Below are positions 11,001-17,945 of a DNA stretch of 64,000 nucleotides, one piece after another (positions within the stretch are counted from its first letter, which is position 1; each line of letters begins with the position of its first letter). A program made the translations under genes and the position numbers. Under the pieces are notes generated by a model. The model had not been told where the DNA came from and did not search any database. It saw only the letters and a program-made list of their open reading frames with translations. Source of the stretch: Pseudodesulfovibrio sp. zrk46 (GTDB lineage Bacteria > Desulfobacterota > Desulfovibrionia > Desulfovibrionales > Desulfovibrionaceae); the NCBI RefSeq assembly GCF_012516435.1, contig NZ_CP051216.1:1552001-1616000 (forward strand), written 5' to 3'.

Positions 11001-12131
11001 AAGTTCCAGGGAAGCGGCAGCGTCTACGAGACGGTACAGGGGAATGACATGGTTTCCTCCGGCGCGACGCTGATCATCGACGCCACAGCGGCATCGTCCA
11101 TGATCTTTGACGGCTCTGCCGAGACCGATGGCGCTTTTCAGATCACAGGCTCCTATGGTGACGACAATATTACCGGCGGCAGCGGCAATGATTTCATCAA
11201 TGCCAAATGCGGCGTCAATGTCGTGGACGGCGGTGCGGGTAACGATACGTTCGCCTTCACCGGCGATGTGCAGGGCGGTTCCTCCTTTGATGGTGGCGCC
11301 TCCGGCATCGATCGTTTCCTGATTCAGTCTGATACCTCGTTCGAGGCATCCAATACCCAAACCAGCATTGAAGAGCTGGAGTTGGCTGCCAATACCAAAG
11401 CCACTTTGGATTTTGGGATGGACACGTTCCTCAACGGCTTGACCTCCCTGTTTGGCGACTCCGGAGATGCCGGCAGTGACACCTTGCTGATCACGGATTC
11501 GGGTGGCGTGAACAGCCTTGATCTGAGCTCGGCATCGTTATCGAGTTATTCCAGCTGGAACTCGACCAATGACACTGTCATTATTGAAGGTGGCAGTGGA
11601 GATGACGTGATTTCCTCCTGGAACGCGGCTGTGAAAATTGACGGCGGCGACGGCAACGACCAACTCACAGGCGGTGACGGCAACGACACGCTTCTGGGCG
11701 GAGCCGGAACAGATCTGTTGAAGGGTGATGACGGTAACGATGTCCTGACAGGCGGGACCGGAAACGACACCTTCCATATGGATTTCCCGTCCGAAGCCAA
11801 GGACACGATTACGGATTTCAATACCACCACTGAATCGGACAAGCTCCAGTTCATGGCAGCCGACTTCTTGTACGAATCCGGCGGACAGACACTGGATCAG
11901 TACTCTGATCGCTATACTGTCATTACCGATGACGCCGAGGCGGCCACGTATATGTCCACCGGCACCTGTGCCAGTCTGACAACGACTGAGGAGCAGTTCG
12001 TCTACGTGAACACTTCGACCATCCATGAGTTCTACTACGACAGCAACGGTGTGTCTTCCGGTGGTGAAGACGCCCTCTATACCATCGAGAATGGTGAGGA
12101 CATCGACGCCACGGATATCTACATGAGCTAG
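8088..12131 (+). CDS. FecR-domain / Ala-rich helical / RTX repeat surface protein
   Basis: The 1,347-residue product starts at an ATG preceded by a strong GGGGGGAG ribosome site. It has no classical signal peptide, as expected for type I secretion. Residues ~30-125 match a FecR-type domain (VEILFNDGA, GxFRIDTPSTTIGIRGT). Residues ~200-365 are almost only Ala, Glu and Gln (AEAxAQAAA register), predicting a very long helix. Residues ~370-470 are a Glu/Asp-rich linker with a short Pro run. From ~515 on come GGxGxDxL RTX repeats interrupted by the same TFTNW..D.INITGS module seen in the upstream RTX protein. The C-terminus has a DTITDFN..ESDKLQF module of the usual RTX terminal type. The FecR part may bind at the cell surface and the helix act as a stalk; that role is inferred. 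It is the second of two tandem RTX genes, with its own leader and terminator. Confidence 0.92.
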   Translation: MPEAIGEITILHGEAVAEGPSGARELAVGSPIYNDDVITTEGKSAVEILFNDGAILSQGPNSKVHLDDYVFDPDQDAGEMTMELLEGTFRSVTGEIVDMNPEGFRIDTPSTTIGIRGTTVGADITPGAPEQVVLLDFVDRPVVVQSHSGGQARVMSQDGEGLSATPDSLSGVGRAPAHVLSNLQQLSSRALEQGVPIYRDAEGKTEAQKEAEREQAEADEAQAAAEEAAEDAAQAEAEAQAAADAEAEAQAAADAAAQAAAEAEAAAQAAAAQAAELAAQAAADTAAAEAAAQAAAEAAAAEAAAKAAQAEAAAQAAAAQAAAEAAAQAQAAAQAAAAARAEAEAIAAREAQEAAAARAEFEAEQQELSTRDFGADGGQDEEDDGDDTGDDGAEPNDDPDDDAQEGGGEDVVQNFGADSESGDGAAEGMDGIIEGGDDGTTPPPPAAATGGDEGEEDDTTDDDPVVVDNSTLSLASYSSALTVNLSESPSYYETTDDSTTRSSIDSAVVNVIGSSTQANTMTGDDNANQFTGGDASDTMYGGLGDDTFFASANGDDYYGEGGNDMISYLSFTEGVSVNLGSEQAQYPVGNPTITDKLYTIENVDGSNEADTIWGSSDSNALYGNDGDDLIWGGGGGTDSLYGGAGNDRFKFHDASSLSNVVVDGGDDTDVIEIWGTGTNDLTGLASVTGIEGFYFKDNGASVTVETGDFTDFGPDNSDPYIAVNSANTTTETINIIISENGGDISLEDTTFTNWEAGYDVINITGSTGNDSIGGSVYNDNITAGKGNDEIESNGGNDSLDGGDDNDKFDMSTGFDGNDTVVGGTGDDSLTTGSFSGSFTNVSGIESLEFTTSMNVSSVTDNLIESGKTLVVDYSSATGSLFFNGANETDGIKFIAAAGNDSLWGGSGNDTFEMALGAGDIIGNAGDDLFKMGSDVVYGDIIDGGVGNDSLYITDNASNDNDMGFVKNMEYIKFQGSGSVYETVQGNDMVSSGATLIIDATAASSMIFDGSAETDGAFQITGSYGDDNITGGSGNDFINAKCGVNVVDGGAGNDTFAFTGDVQGGSSFDGGASGIDRFLIQSDTSFEASNTQTSIEELELAANTKATLDFGMDTFLNGLTSLFGDSGDAGSDTLLITDSGGVNSLDLSSASLSSYSSWNSTNDTVIIEGGSGDDVISSWNAAVKIDGGDGNDQLTGGDGNDTLLGGAGTDLLKGDDGNDVLTGGTGNDTFHMDFPSEAKDTITDFNTTTESDKLQFMAADFLYESGGQTLDQYSDRYTVITDDAEAATYMSTGTCASLTTTEEQFVYVNTSTIHEFYYDSNGVSSGGEDALYTIENGEDIDATDIYMS

Positions 12132-12152
12132 TGGTATCTATTTGGAACAAGT

Positions 12153-12186
12153 AAAGGCGCCCCTCAAATGAGGGGCGCCTTTTTTG
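12153..12186. terminator. bidirectional terminator between convergent genes
   Basis: A perfect 10-bp GC-rich stem, GGCGCCCCTC with GAGGGGCGCC, has a 4-base AAAT loop, six T on the plus-strand side and a short A tract before it. It separates the FecR-RTX gene from the convergent Gly/Asn-rich gene. Confidence 0.92.
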
Positions 12187-12214
12187 TGTGCAATAGACTG
12201 TCTCGGGTCAGTGC

Positions 12215-14620
12215 TTACGCGTTGCCAATAATGAGGTCGCCGCCGACCCGTTCCGGTGCCTGGAAGGTCATGGTGAGGTTCTGGGACAGGTCCATGTTGA
12301 AGGTGGGGTTGTCGATGTTCACCACGCTCATCTGGCTGGCGTCCACATAGTTGGTCTCGGAGTTGTCGACCTCCACCTGATTGAAGTCGTTATTGATTTC
12401 CACGTTGTTGGAGTTGTCCGCCTCGATGATGCGGGTCTCGGGGAACGCGATGGTGGTGTTGTCCGTGTCCACAAATGTGGTGTCGTTGTCGTTCACATAG
12501 CTGATCACCGAGTTGTCTTGGTCCACGAAATTGAAGGTGGCGGACTGGTCGATGATACGCGACTGATCGAAGTTGTTCTCCGAGGAGGTGTTGTAGACGA
12601 CTGAGAGTTCGTTGTTGTCTATGATGTTGTTGGTGACGTTGTCGACGAACGTCTCCTTGGAGTTGTCCTGATCCACGTACACGAACCTGGTGGACTGATC
12701 GATAATGCGTGACTGGTCGAAGTTGTTCTCGGACTGAATGTTGTAGGAGAATTCCAGCTCGCTGTGCTCGTTGATGACCGTGGAGTTATTGTCCACGAAG
12801 TTGTCCACCGAGTTGTCCTGCTGGGTGTAGTTGTAGTGGAGGTCCTTCTCGACGTGACTCGAGTTGTCATTCTCGGCAACGTGGTTCTCGGTGTTGACCT
12901 CGTTGTAGTTACGCTGCTCGGTGAAGATAACGTCGTTGTCCGAGGCATAGGTCGTTTCGGAGTTGTCTTCGGTGCGGTTGATGAAGTCGGTGTCGGTCTG
13001 AACGGTCTTGGAATTGTCGTTCTGACTGATGTAGGTGTCGTCGTAGGTAACCGAAGTCTCGTAGTTCGAGTCGATGACAGACTGCTTGTTCTCGTTCTGC
13101 TCGAGAACCGAGTTGTCTACCTGATTGAAATTGGTCTGGTGAGTCTCGTTGGTGGAGGTAGAGTGGTCTTCGGTCTGATGGACCGAGTTGTCGTAATGGA
13201 TATTCTGATCGCTGTTGGTCTCGTATTCCACAGAGGAGTTGTCCATCTCGGACCGGTCGGTCACGTTGGTCTCGTTGTTGGTCTGCGACGCGTCAACCTG
13301 CTTTACCTCAGTATTTTCGTTCTCCACGTTGATGTTGCGGTTCTCCGTGTTTTCGAAGTTCGTGGAGTTGTCCTGTTGGTTGTTGACCTGCCGGTCGCTG
13401 TTCACGATGTTCTGCTGGTTCGTTACCTGCGAGATGTGGGTGGCATTTTGCGTGTCCATATGCTCGCTCAGGTCCTGCGTGACGGCCGTGGAGTAATCCA
13501 TGGCGTTGTCCGTGGTGTTCACTTCCTTGTTGTGGATGATCGGGTTGATGGACTGGTCCATGGAGCGGTCCACGTTCTCCTTGTAGGAGGTCGTGTGCAT
13601 GTTCTCGATATCCTGCGCCTGATCGATGTTCAGGTTGTAGGTGGAGGACATGTCGATGCCCGTGGCGCGGCCGTCGTCCCCGACGAAATCCACTTCCGGG
13701 TGATACGGTTCTTCATAGCCGTCCATGGTGGGAATCCACGGGGCCATGTTGACGTGCTTGGGGTTGAATCCCGCCGAGTGGGTGTTGTGGTGCAGGACGT
13801 CGTTTGGCCAGTGCTGGGTGTGGCCAAAGTACATGCCGTGAGGCGTAGTGGATCGCATGGCCTGAATCTGTCCGCCGGGTGTGATGGGGACGATTCCCGT
13901 CAGGGTGGGCATGGAAAAGCCGACCGTAGGCGCAATGGGGACGCGACCTGCCGGGGAGATGGGCTGCATGCCGAGGCTCGGGGCAATGGGAACCTGTCCG
14001 ACGGTATCGGCAGGCTTGTGTCCGGGCGATTCGATGGGGCCGCCACCGCCGCCTCCGCCGCCGCCACCGCCTCCGGTGCTGGGGGAGATGGGAGGTCTGC
14101 CCGCTTCGACTGAAGCAGGAACATTGCCGCCGCCGATGAAGTTGCCGCCACCTGTGTTGGAGGTAGCGACTCCGCCGCCTCCACCGCCGCCGATGCTGCC
14201 TGCACCTGTGGCCTGACCAGCGCCGCCACCGCCGGTGTTGTCCTTGGCCGTGTCGCCACCGCCGCCACCGCCGATGTGGGCTGCAGATGAGCCGCCGGCC
14301 ATGCCGCCGCCTCCACCGCCGCCACCGCCACCGCCCATGGCGCCAATAAAGCCGCCACCGCCGGTCGCACCACCGCCTCCACCGCCGCCGGATGTGCCGA
14401 CGCCGGAGAACGCACCACCGCCTGTGCCGCCAGTGGGTGCGGCATACGGTATTCTCGCCATGGATGTATCGATGGGAACATGCGCAGGTGTGGTGTCGAT
14501 AGGAACGTGGCCGGGCTCGCCCGTAATCACACGTCCTGCCTCACCTGCCTTAAACGATCCCGCAGGTCCCGCCGTCACATGACCAGCCGGGCCAGCCACG
14601 ATGAAGTCGGTTACAGACAT
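12215..14620 (-). CDS. 801-residue Gly-rich / Asn-rich repetitive protein of unknown function
   Basis: I do not recognise a family. Residues 1-60 carry repeated AGPAG/AGEAG and HVPIDT units. About 60-215 is glycine-rich with several runs of 7 to 12 Gly split by A, T or FIGA. About 215-330 has repeated P-I-[AST]-P units and a His-rich patch. About 330-770 is dominated by Asn, Asp, Ser, Thr and Gln with a recurrent DNS motif. This includes two near-identical 49-residue direct repeats containing SENNFDQSRIIDQS (12544-12585 and 12691-12732). The Asn-rich part has alternating hydrophobic residues and looks like a beta solenoid; the Gly blocks could form polyglycine-II bundles as in some phage fibre tips. 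Both are inferences. There is no signal peptide or Cys. A GGGAG ribosome site 6 bases before ATG supports the start. Its place beside two RTX genes suggests an exported surface or matrix protein. A real gene seems likely because the start, promoter and terminator all agree. Confidence 0.75.
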   Translation of the reverse strand: MSVTDFIVAGPAGHVTAGPAGSFKAGEAGRVITGEPGHVPIDTTPAHVPIDTSMARIPYAAPTGGTGGGAFSGVGTSGGGGGGGATGGGGFIGAMGGGGGGGGGGGMAGGSSAAHIGGGGGGDTAKDNTGGGGAGQATGAGSIGGGGGGGVATSNTGGGNFIGGGNVPASVEAGRPPISPSTGGGGGGGGGGGGPIESPGHKPADTVGQVPIAPSLGMQPISPAGRVPIAPTVGFSMPTLTGIVPITPGGQIQAMRSTTPHGMYFGHTQHWPNDVLHHNTHSAGFNPKHVNMAPWIPTMDGYEEPYHPEVDFVGDDGRATGIDMSSTYNLNIDQAQDIENMHTTSYKENVDRSMDQSINPIIHNKEVNTTDNAMDYSTAVTQDLSEHMDTQNATHISQVTNQQNIVNSDRQVNNQQDNSTNFENTENRNINVENENTEVKQVDASQTNNETNVTDRSEMDNSSVEYETNSDQNIHYDNSVHQTEDHSTSTNETHQTNFNQVDNSVLEQNENKQSVIDSNYETSVTYDDTYISQNDNSKTVQTDTDFINRTEDNSETTYASDNDVIFTEQRNYNEVNTENHVAENDNSSHVEKDLHYNYTQQDNSVDNFVDNNSTVINEHSELEFSYNIQSENNFDQSRIIDQSTRFVYVDQDNSKETFVDNVTNNIIDNNELSVVYNTSSENNFDQSRIIDQSATFNFVDQDNSVISYVNDNDTTFVDTDNTTIAFPETRIIEADNSNNVEINNDFNQVEVDNSETNYVDASQMSVVNIDNPTFNMDLSQNLTMTFQAPERVGGDLIIGNA

Positions 14621-14692
14621 TGTCTACTCCCGCCAGAGCCGACCGTCCCTGGTCAGCCAAAAAGACGCCAATAATGGCATTCTGACATATAT

Positions 14693-14722
14693 AATATATA
14701 CGCCCGTGAAAAATGACGTCAA
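14693..14722 (-). promoter_or_regulatory. sigma-70-type promoter of the Gly/Asn-rich gene
   Basis: On the minus strand TTGACG (14717-14722) and TATATT (14693-14698) are separated by 18 bases. They lie about 75-100 bases before the start of the 801-residue gene and in an AT-rich patch. A 10-bp palindrome abuts the -35 side. Confidence 0.5.
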
Positions 14723-14731
14723 GTCCTGTAG

Positions 14732-14755
14732 TCGTTCACTCGGGTGAGTGAACGA
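14732..14755. promoter_or_regulatory. 10-bp inverted repeat, candidate TetR-type operator or rlmN terminator
   Basis: TCGTTCACTC and GAGTGAACGA flank GGGT. It lies 33 bases after the rlmN stop and just upstream of the -35 of the Gly/Asn-rich gene. The TTCACTC/GAGTGAA half-sites resemble TetR-family operators. No T tract follows on the minus strand, which argues against a strong terminator. The assignment is open. Confidence 0.4.
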
Positions 14756-14788
14756 TGCGGGTGTGGACAGAGAGGTAGAGAGGGCTCT

Positions 14789-15826
14789 CTATTTGTTGAT
14801 TTCGCCGGCCTTGAGCTGGCCGCAGGCGGCCTTGATATCCGAGCCCATGGAGCGGCGGATGAAGGCGGTGAGGCCGTGGTCCCAGAGGCGCTTTTCGAAT
14901 GCCTCGACCTGTGCGCGGTCCGGGGCCTCGTAAGGCATGCCCTCGGTGGCGTTGTAGGCGATGAGGTTGATCTTGCCCTTCTTGCGGTTGATGAGCTTGG
15001 CCAGCTGGTCTGCGTGCTCAAGGGAGTCGTTGACGTCTTTGAGGAGCAGGTACTCGAAGGTTATCCGCTCACGGGGCCGCATGGGATAGTTGTTCAGGCA
15101 GCGCATGAGGTCGTCCAGATGGACCTTGGCGGCCTTGGGCATGATCTTGGCGCGCAGCTCCTGCGTCGGAGCGTGGAGCGAGATGGCAGGCAAGGCCACT
15201 TCGAGGTCGCCGAGGATCTTGAGCTTGTCGGGGAAGCCGACGGTGGAGACCATGGAGCGACGCCAGGAAAGGGAGAGCCCGCGCTCGCAGGGCAGGTCGT
15301 GGAGCACCTTGAGCAGGTTGTCGAGGTTCAGGAGCGGTTCGCCCATGCCCATGAACACGAGGTTCTTGAGCGGGTTCATGTCCTGATCCTCAAGATATTG
15401 GCGGCCCACCAGAATCTGCCCCATGATTTCGCCGTAGGTCAGGTTGCGCTCGAAGCCGAGCTTGCCGGTGTTGCAGAAGGTGCAGGCCATGGCGCAGCCC
15501 ACCTGTGTGGAGAGGCACTGGGAGTAGCGGTCCTGCATGGGGATGAGCACGGTCTCGATGAGCGCGCCGTCCGTCATGCGGAGCAGTAACTTGATGGTGC
15601 CGTCCTTGGATTGCTGGACCTTGGCGATCTCCGGCCAGACGATATTGGCCATGCCCTTGAGCTGTTCTCGAAGCGGCTTGGAAAGGTTGGTCATGCCGTC
15701 GATGTCGCGCACGCGTTTCTGCCAGAGCCATTGCCAGATCTGCTCCGTCCGGAATCGGGGGAGTTTCAGGTCTTCGACAACAAAGGCTTCCAGGTCGTTC
15801 TTATTCAGCTCGATGAGGTTTTGCAT
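14789..15826 (-). CDS. rlmN: dual-specificity 23S rRNA / tRNA adenine-C2 methyltransferase
   Basis: RlmN is a radical-SAM enzyme that methylates C2 of A2503 in 23S rRNA and A37 of some tRNAs, using an S-adenosylmethionine-derived Cys-bound intermediate. The 345-residue product has the CAMACTFC cluster motif (Cys ~111, 115, 118), the upstream STQVGC context, the GMGEPL segment and the catalytic Cys in AACGQL near the C-terminus, all typical. Length is normal. An ATG at 15847 is in frame, but only the ATG at 15826 has an AAGGA ribosome site at good distance, so I chose it. It stands alone: the gene downstream on the same strand has its own promoter and the upstream neighbour is divergent. Confidence 0.96.
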   Translation of the reverse strand: MQNLIELNKNDLEAFVVEDLKLPRFRTEQIWQWLWQKRVRDIDGMTNLSKPLREQLKGMANIVWPEIAKVQQSKDGTIKLLLRMTDGALIETVLIPMQDRYSQCLSTQVGCAMACTFCNTGKLGFERNLTYGEIMGQILVGRQYLEDQDMNPLKNLVFMGMGEPLLNLDNLLKVLHDLPCERGLSLSWRRSMVSTVGFPDKLKILGDLEVALPAISLHAPTQELRAKIMPKAAKVHLDDLMRCLNNYPMRPRERITFEYLLLKDVNDSLEHADQLAKLINRKKGKINLIAYNATEGMPYEAPDRAQVEAFEKRLWDHGLTAFIRRSMGSDIKAACGQLKAGEINK

Positions 15827-16029
15827 AGCGCGTTCCTTGTAGGGCATTGGGCGGCGGTGTCAAGGGCAGGATTTCGGTCAGTCGTGGTGCCGCAGCCTCA
15901 GCTTGCCACAAGGAGCGGCCCTTGGCGAGGGGATTGGATTGAACCAGTCAGGTGGTGCATGGTTGGAAACGGTATAGAAATAAGTGATTTATCATTTGAT
16001 CTGGTAGAGGTTTATGCTATCGGTTGTTA

Positions 16030-16815
16030 ATGGGACGATTTTTGTGGGCGACTCTCTTCATTTTTCTTGTTTTTCTGGGGCTCACGGCGCATGCCGCCGA
16101 GCCGTTGAAGATGTGCGTGGATGATTGGCCTCCCTATGAATACAAGGAAAATTACCAGATAGAGGGTATCTGCGTGAAGGCTGCAAAGGCGGTCCTTGAA
16201 CGCATGGGGCATGGTGAGTGTTCACTGGTTTCTGCCAACTGGGAGCGGTGCCTGAACAATGTCCGTATCGGTGACGACCATCTGGCGCTTACTGCCGTGA
16301 AGACAAGCGAACGCGAGCAGTATGCCTGGTATCCGGATGAGCCGCTGACCACTGCCTACAGGGTGTTCTTCGTCAAGACGGACAGGCGGAAGGTGCTGAG
16401 GTATCGCTCTTTGGAAGACCTGAATGGCCGCCGCATTGGTCTGGTCAAGGGGTTTCACTATCCGCCGGAGATCGTTGCCTATGCCGAGAAGCATGCGACC
16501 ATCCGGTATGCTGCTGATCCCACTACTAATTTTCATCTGTTGCTGGACGACCGTGTAGACTTCGTCTTCGAAGATCTGGCTCCCGGCATGTATATCCTCG
16601 AACAACTCCACGCCAAGGACAAGGCCATTCCTCTGCTGGATAGTGTGCTGGAAGAGGAGCCGCTCTACGTCATTTTCAGCAAGGAAAGGGTGGACAAGGT
16701 ATTCGTGGACCGCTTCTCCAAGGAGCTGGAGCGGTACAAGCAGACCGACGAGTATAAAAAGATATTCTCTCAGTATGATCCGTGGGTGAAGCTGCCCCAC
16801 GAGAACGAGAACTAG
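16030..16815 (+). CDS. periplasmic solute-binding protein (SBP_bac_3 type)
   Basis: The 261-residue product begins with a clear signal peptide (RFLWATLFIFLVFLGLTAHA, cleavage before AEPL). It then has the two-lobed bacterial extracellular solute-binding fold typical of amino-acid ABC transporters: LKMCVDDWPPYEY at the start, an EREQYAWYPDEPL hinge and a DRVDFVFEDL segment. No permease or ATPase is adjacent, so it may serve a distant transporter or act as a sensor domain-like binding protein; such orphans are frequent in this group. The start is uncertain: a TTG at 16024 is in frame just upstream and no strong ribosome site is present. I prefer the ATG at 16030. Confidence 0.82.
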   Translation: MGRFLWATLFIFLVFLGLTAHAAEPLKMCVDDWPPYEYKENYQIEGICVKAAKAVLERMGHGECSLVSANWERCLNNVRIGDDHLALTAVKTSEREQYAWYPDEPLTTAYRVFFVKTDRRKVLRYRSLEDLNGRRIGLVKGFHYPPEIVAYAEKHATIRYAADPTTNFHLLLDDRVDFVFEDLAPGMYILEQLHAKDKAIPLLDSVLEEEPLYVIFSKERVDKVFVDRFSKELERYKQTDEYKKIFSQYDPWVKLPHENEN

Positions 16816-16836
16816 TTGAATAAGAGAGAAAAATGT

Positions 16837-16869
16837 AAGGCCGGAGATGATGCATCTCCGGCCTTTTTT
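16837..16869. terminator. bidirectional terminator between binding protein and phage operon
   Basis: A 13-bp perfect stem, AAGGCCGGAGATG with CATCTCCGGCCTT, around a 3-base ATG loop, followed by a T run on the plus strand. It lies between two convergent genes and can serve both. Confidence 0.92.
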
Positions 16870-16875
16870 GTGAGT

Positions 16876-17721
16876 TTAGATTCGGCTGCCCGGCACATAG
16901 TCGCCGGGGAAGAGAGCCTCGAAGCCCTTGCGCACCTTGCTGACGAACTCAGGGTCGCGCTTGAGAGGATCGTGGTAACGCGGGTCCTGCATCATCTCGC
17001 GCAGTTTCTCGCGGGACAGCTCCTCGCCCCAGCCCGAGCCGGTGGAGCGCATGCCGCTCTCCAGTACCAGCGGGGCGATCTTGGCAAAGGCGCTGATGAC
17101 CGCGGCACGATCGCCAGCGCGGGTGGAGTCCAGCGCATGAAGCAGTTCCTTGCCGCCGATGGCCTCGGCCGCGCGCAGGGCTGTGTCGAGCATGCGGGGC
17201 GTCTCGGCGCGATGAACTGAGCGCAGGGACTCCAGCTCCTGATCGCGTAGTTTGTCGGCCTCGGCCTTCAGCCCGTGGTGGGTGTCCAGCACCAGCGGCA
17301 CGAACCATTGGTAGAGGCCTGCCACCTGATCAGGAGTCAGACCCAGCTCAAAGGCAGTGTTCCTGAACCCCTCAATCATGGCCTCCTGCATCTCATAGCC
17401 CTCGGGCAGGTCGATGTCCGGGAATGCATACCCCTGTGCATCGGTGGGGCGTCCCAGCGCAGCGAAAAAGGCGTCGCGCAGTTCGTCACTCTCCTGAGCA
17501 CCGGGAATACGCACGTAGCCTTCGGGTGTCTTGCCGAGCATGCGCTGGGCATGAACCAGCGCCTTCACGGCCTCGTCCTTGGTCTTGTATCGTTTGAGGG
17601 CAGGATGGTCGCGCAGGGGGATTTCCTGTTCCCTGCCGTCCTCGCCGATCTGTTTGATGGTCCATTCCTCGGGCAGGGTCATCTGCCAGTCCTGTTCTTT
17701 TTGCATAAGTTTTGTATCCAT
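16876..17721 (-). CDS. phage scaffold-like / head assembly protein
   Basis: The 281-residue product is hydrophilic, rich in Glu, Arg, Ala and Leu, mostly helical and lacks membrane segments. Position directly after a portal gene and a Bbp19-like gene is the usual place of the scaffold or head-assembly protein in podovirus-type head clusters; the composition fits. The N-terminal part has LPEEWTIKQIGEDGREQEIPL and an ALGRPTDAQGYAFPD segment that I associate with podovirus scaffold-like proteins. It overlaps the previous stop in TAATG, so translation is probably coupled. It is the last gene of the operon and ends 7 bases before the terminator. Function is inferred from context rather than from an active-site motif. 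Confidence 0.65.
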   Translation of the reverse strand: MDTKLMQKEQDWQMTLPEEWTIKQIGEDGREQEIPLRDHPALKRYKTKDEAVKALVHAQRMLGKTPEGYVRIPGAQESDELRDAFFAALGRPTDAQGYAFPDIDLPEGYEMQEAMIEGFRNTAFELGLTPDQVAGLYQWFVPLVLDTHHGLKAEADKLRDQELESLRSVHRAETPRMLDTALRAAEAIGGKELLHALDSTRAGDRAAVISAFAKIAPLVLESGMRSTGSGWGEELSREKLREMMQDPRYHDPLKRDPEFVSKVRKGFEALFPGDYVPGSRI

Positions 17722-17945
17722 TATTCGTGATCCTTATTGATGAAGTTGGTTTCGTCGCACATGTGCTTCATGTGTAGCACCAGAGAGCGGCGGCCTTCGT
17801 TGAACTCGGTGCGTCCCTGGTCCGTGGAAAAGGTGGAGCGCAGGAAACAGCCCCGTTTTTCCAGATCGTCCATGACGGCCATGCCGTCGGGAGTGTCGAA
17901 GATGCGCTTGTAGGCGCGGTGCAGTTCCAGCGGGCTAATCAGCAT
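17721..17945 (-). CDS. Bbp19-like small phage protein
   Basis: A 74-residue soluble protein with an AYKRIFDTPDGMAVMDDL start and an EFNEGRRSLVLHMKHM segment. This is the pattern of the Bbp19-like family, named after a Bordetella phage gene and found next to phage portal genes; its exact role is not known. The ATG has an AGGAGA ribosome site and overlaps the end of the portal gene by 11 bases. The stop shares one base with the next start. Such tight packing is typical of a phage morphogenesis operon and indicates it is still intact. Confidence 0.75.
   Translation of the reverse strand: MLISPLELHRAYKRIFDTPDGMAVMDDLEKRGCFLRSTFSTDQGRTEFNEGRRSLVLHMKHMCDETNFINKDHE

Noticed and set aside
12764-14113. 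A 449-residue plus-strand open frame opposite the Gly/Asn-rich gene
   Set aside because: It has no ribosome site and a composition (Val/Leu/Gly/Arg) expected from reading Asn/Asp/Ser-rich codons backwards; the minus strand has promoter, start and terminator.
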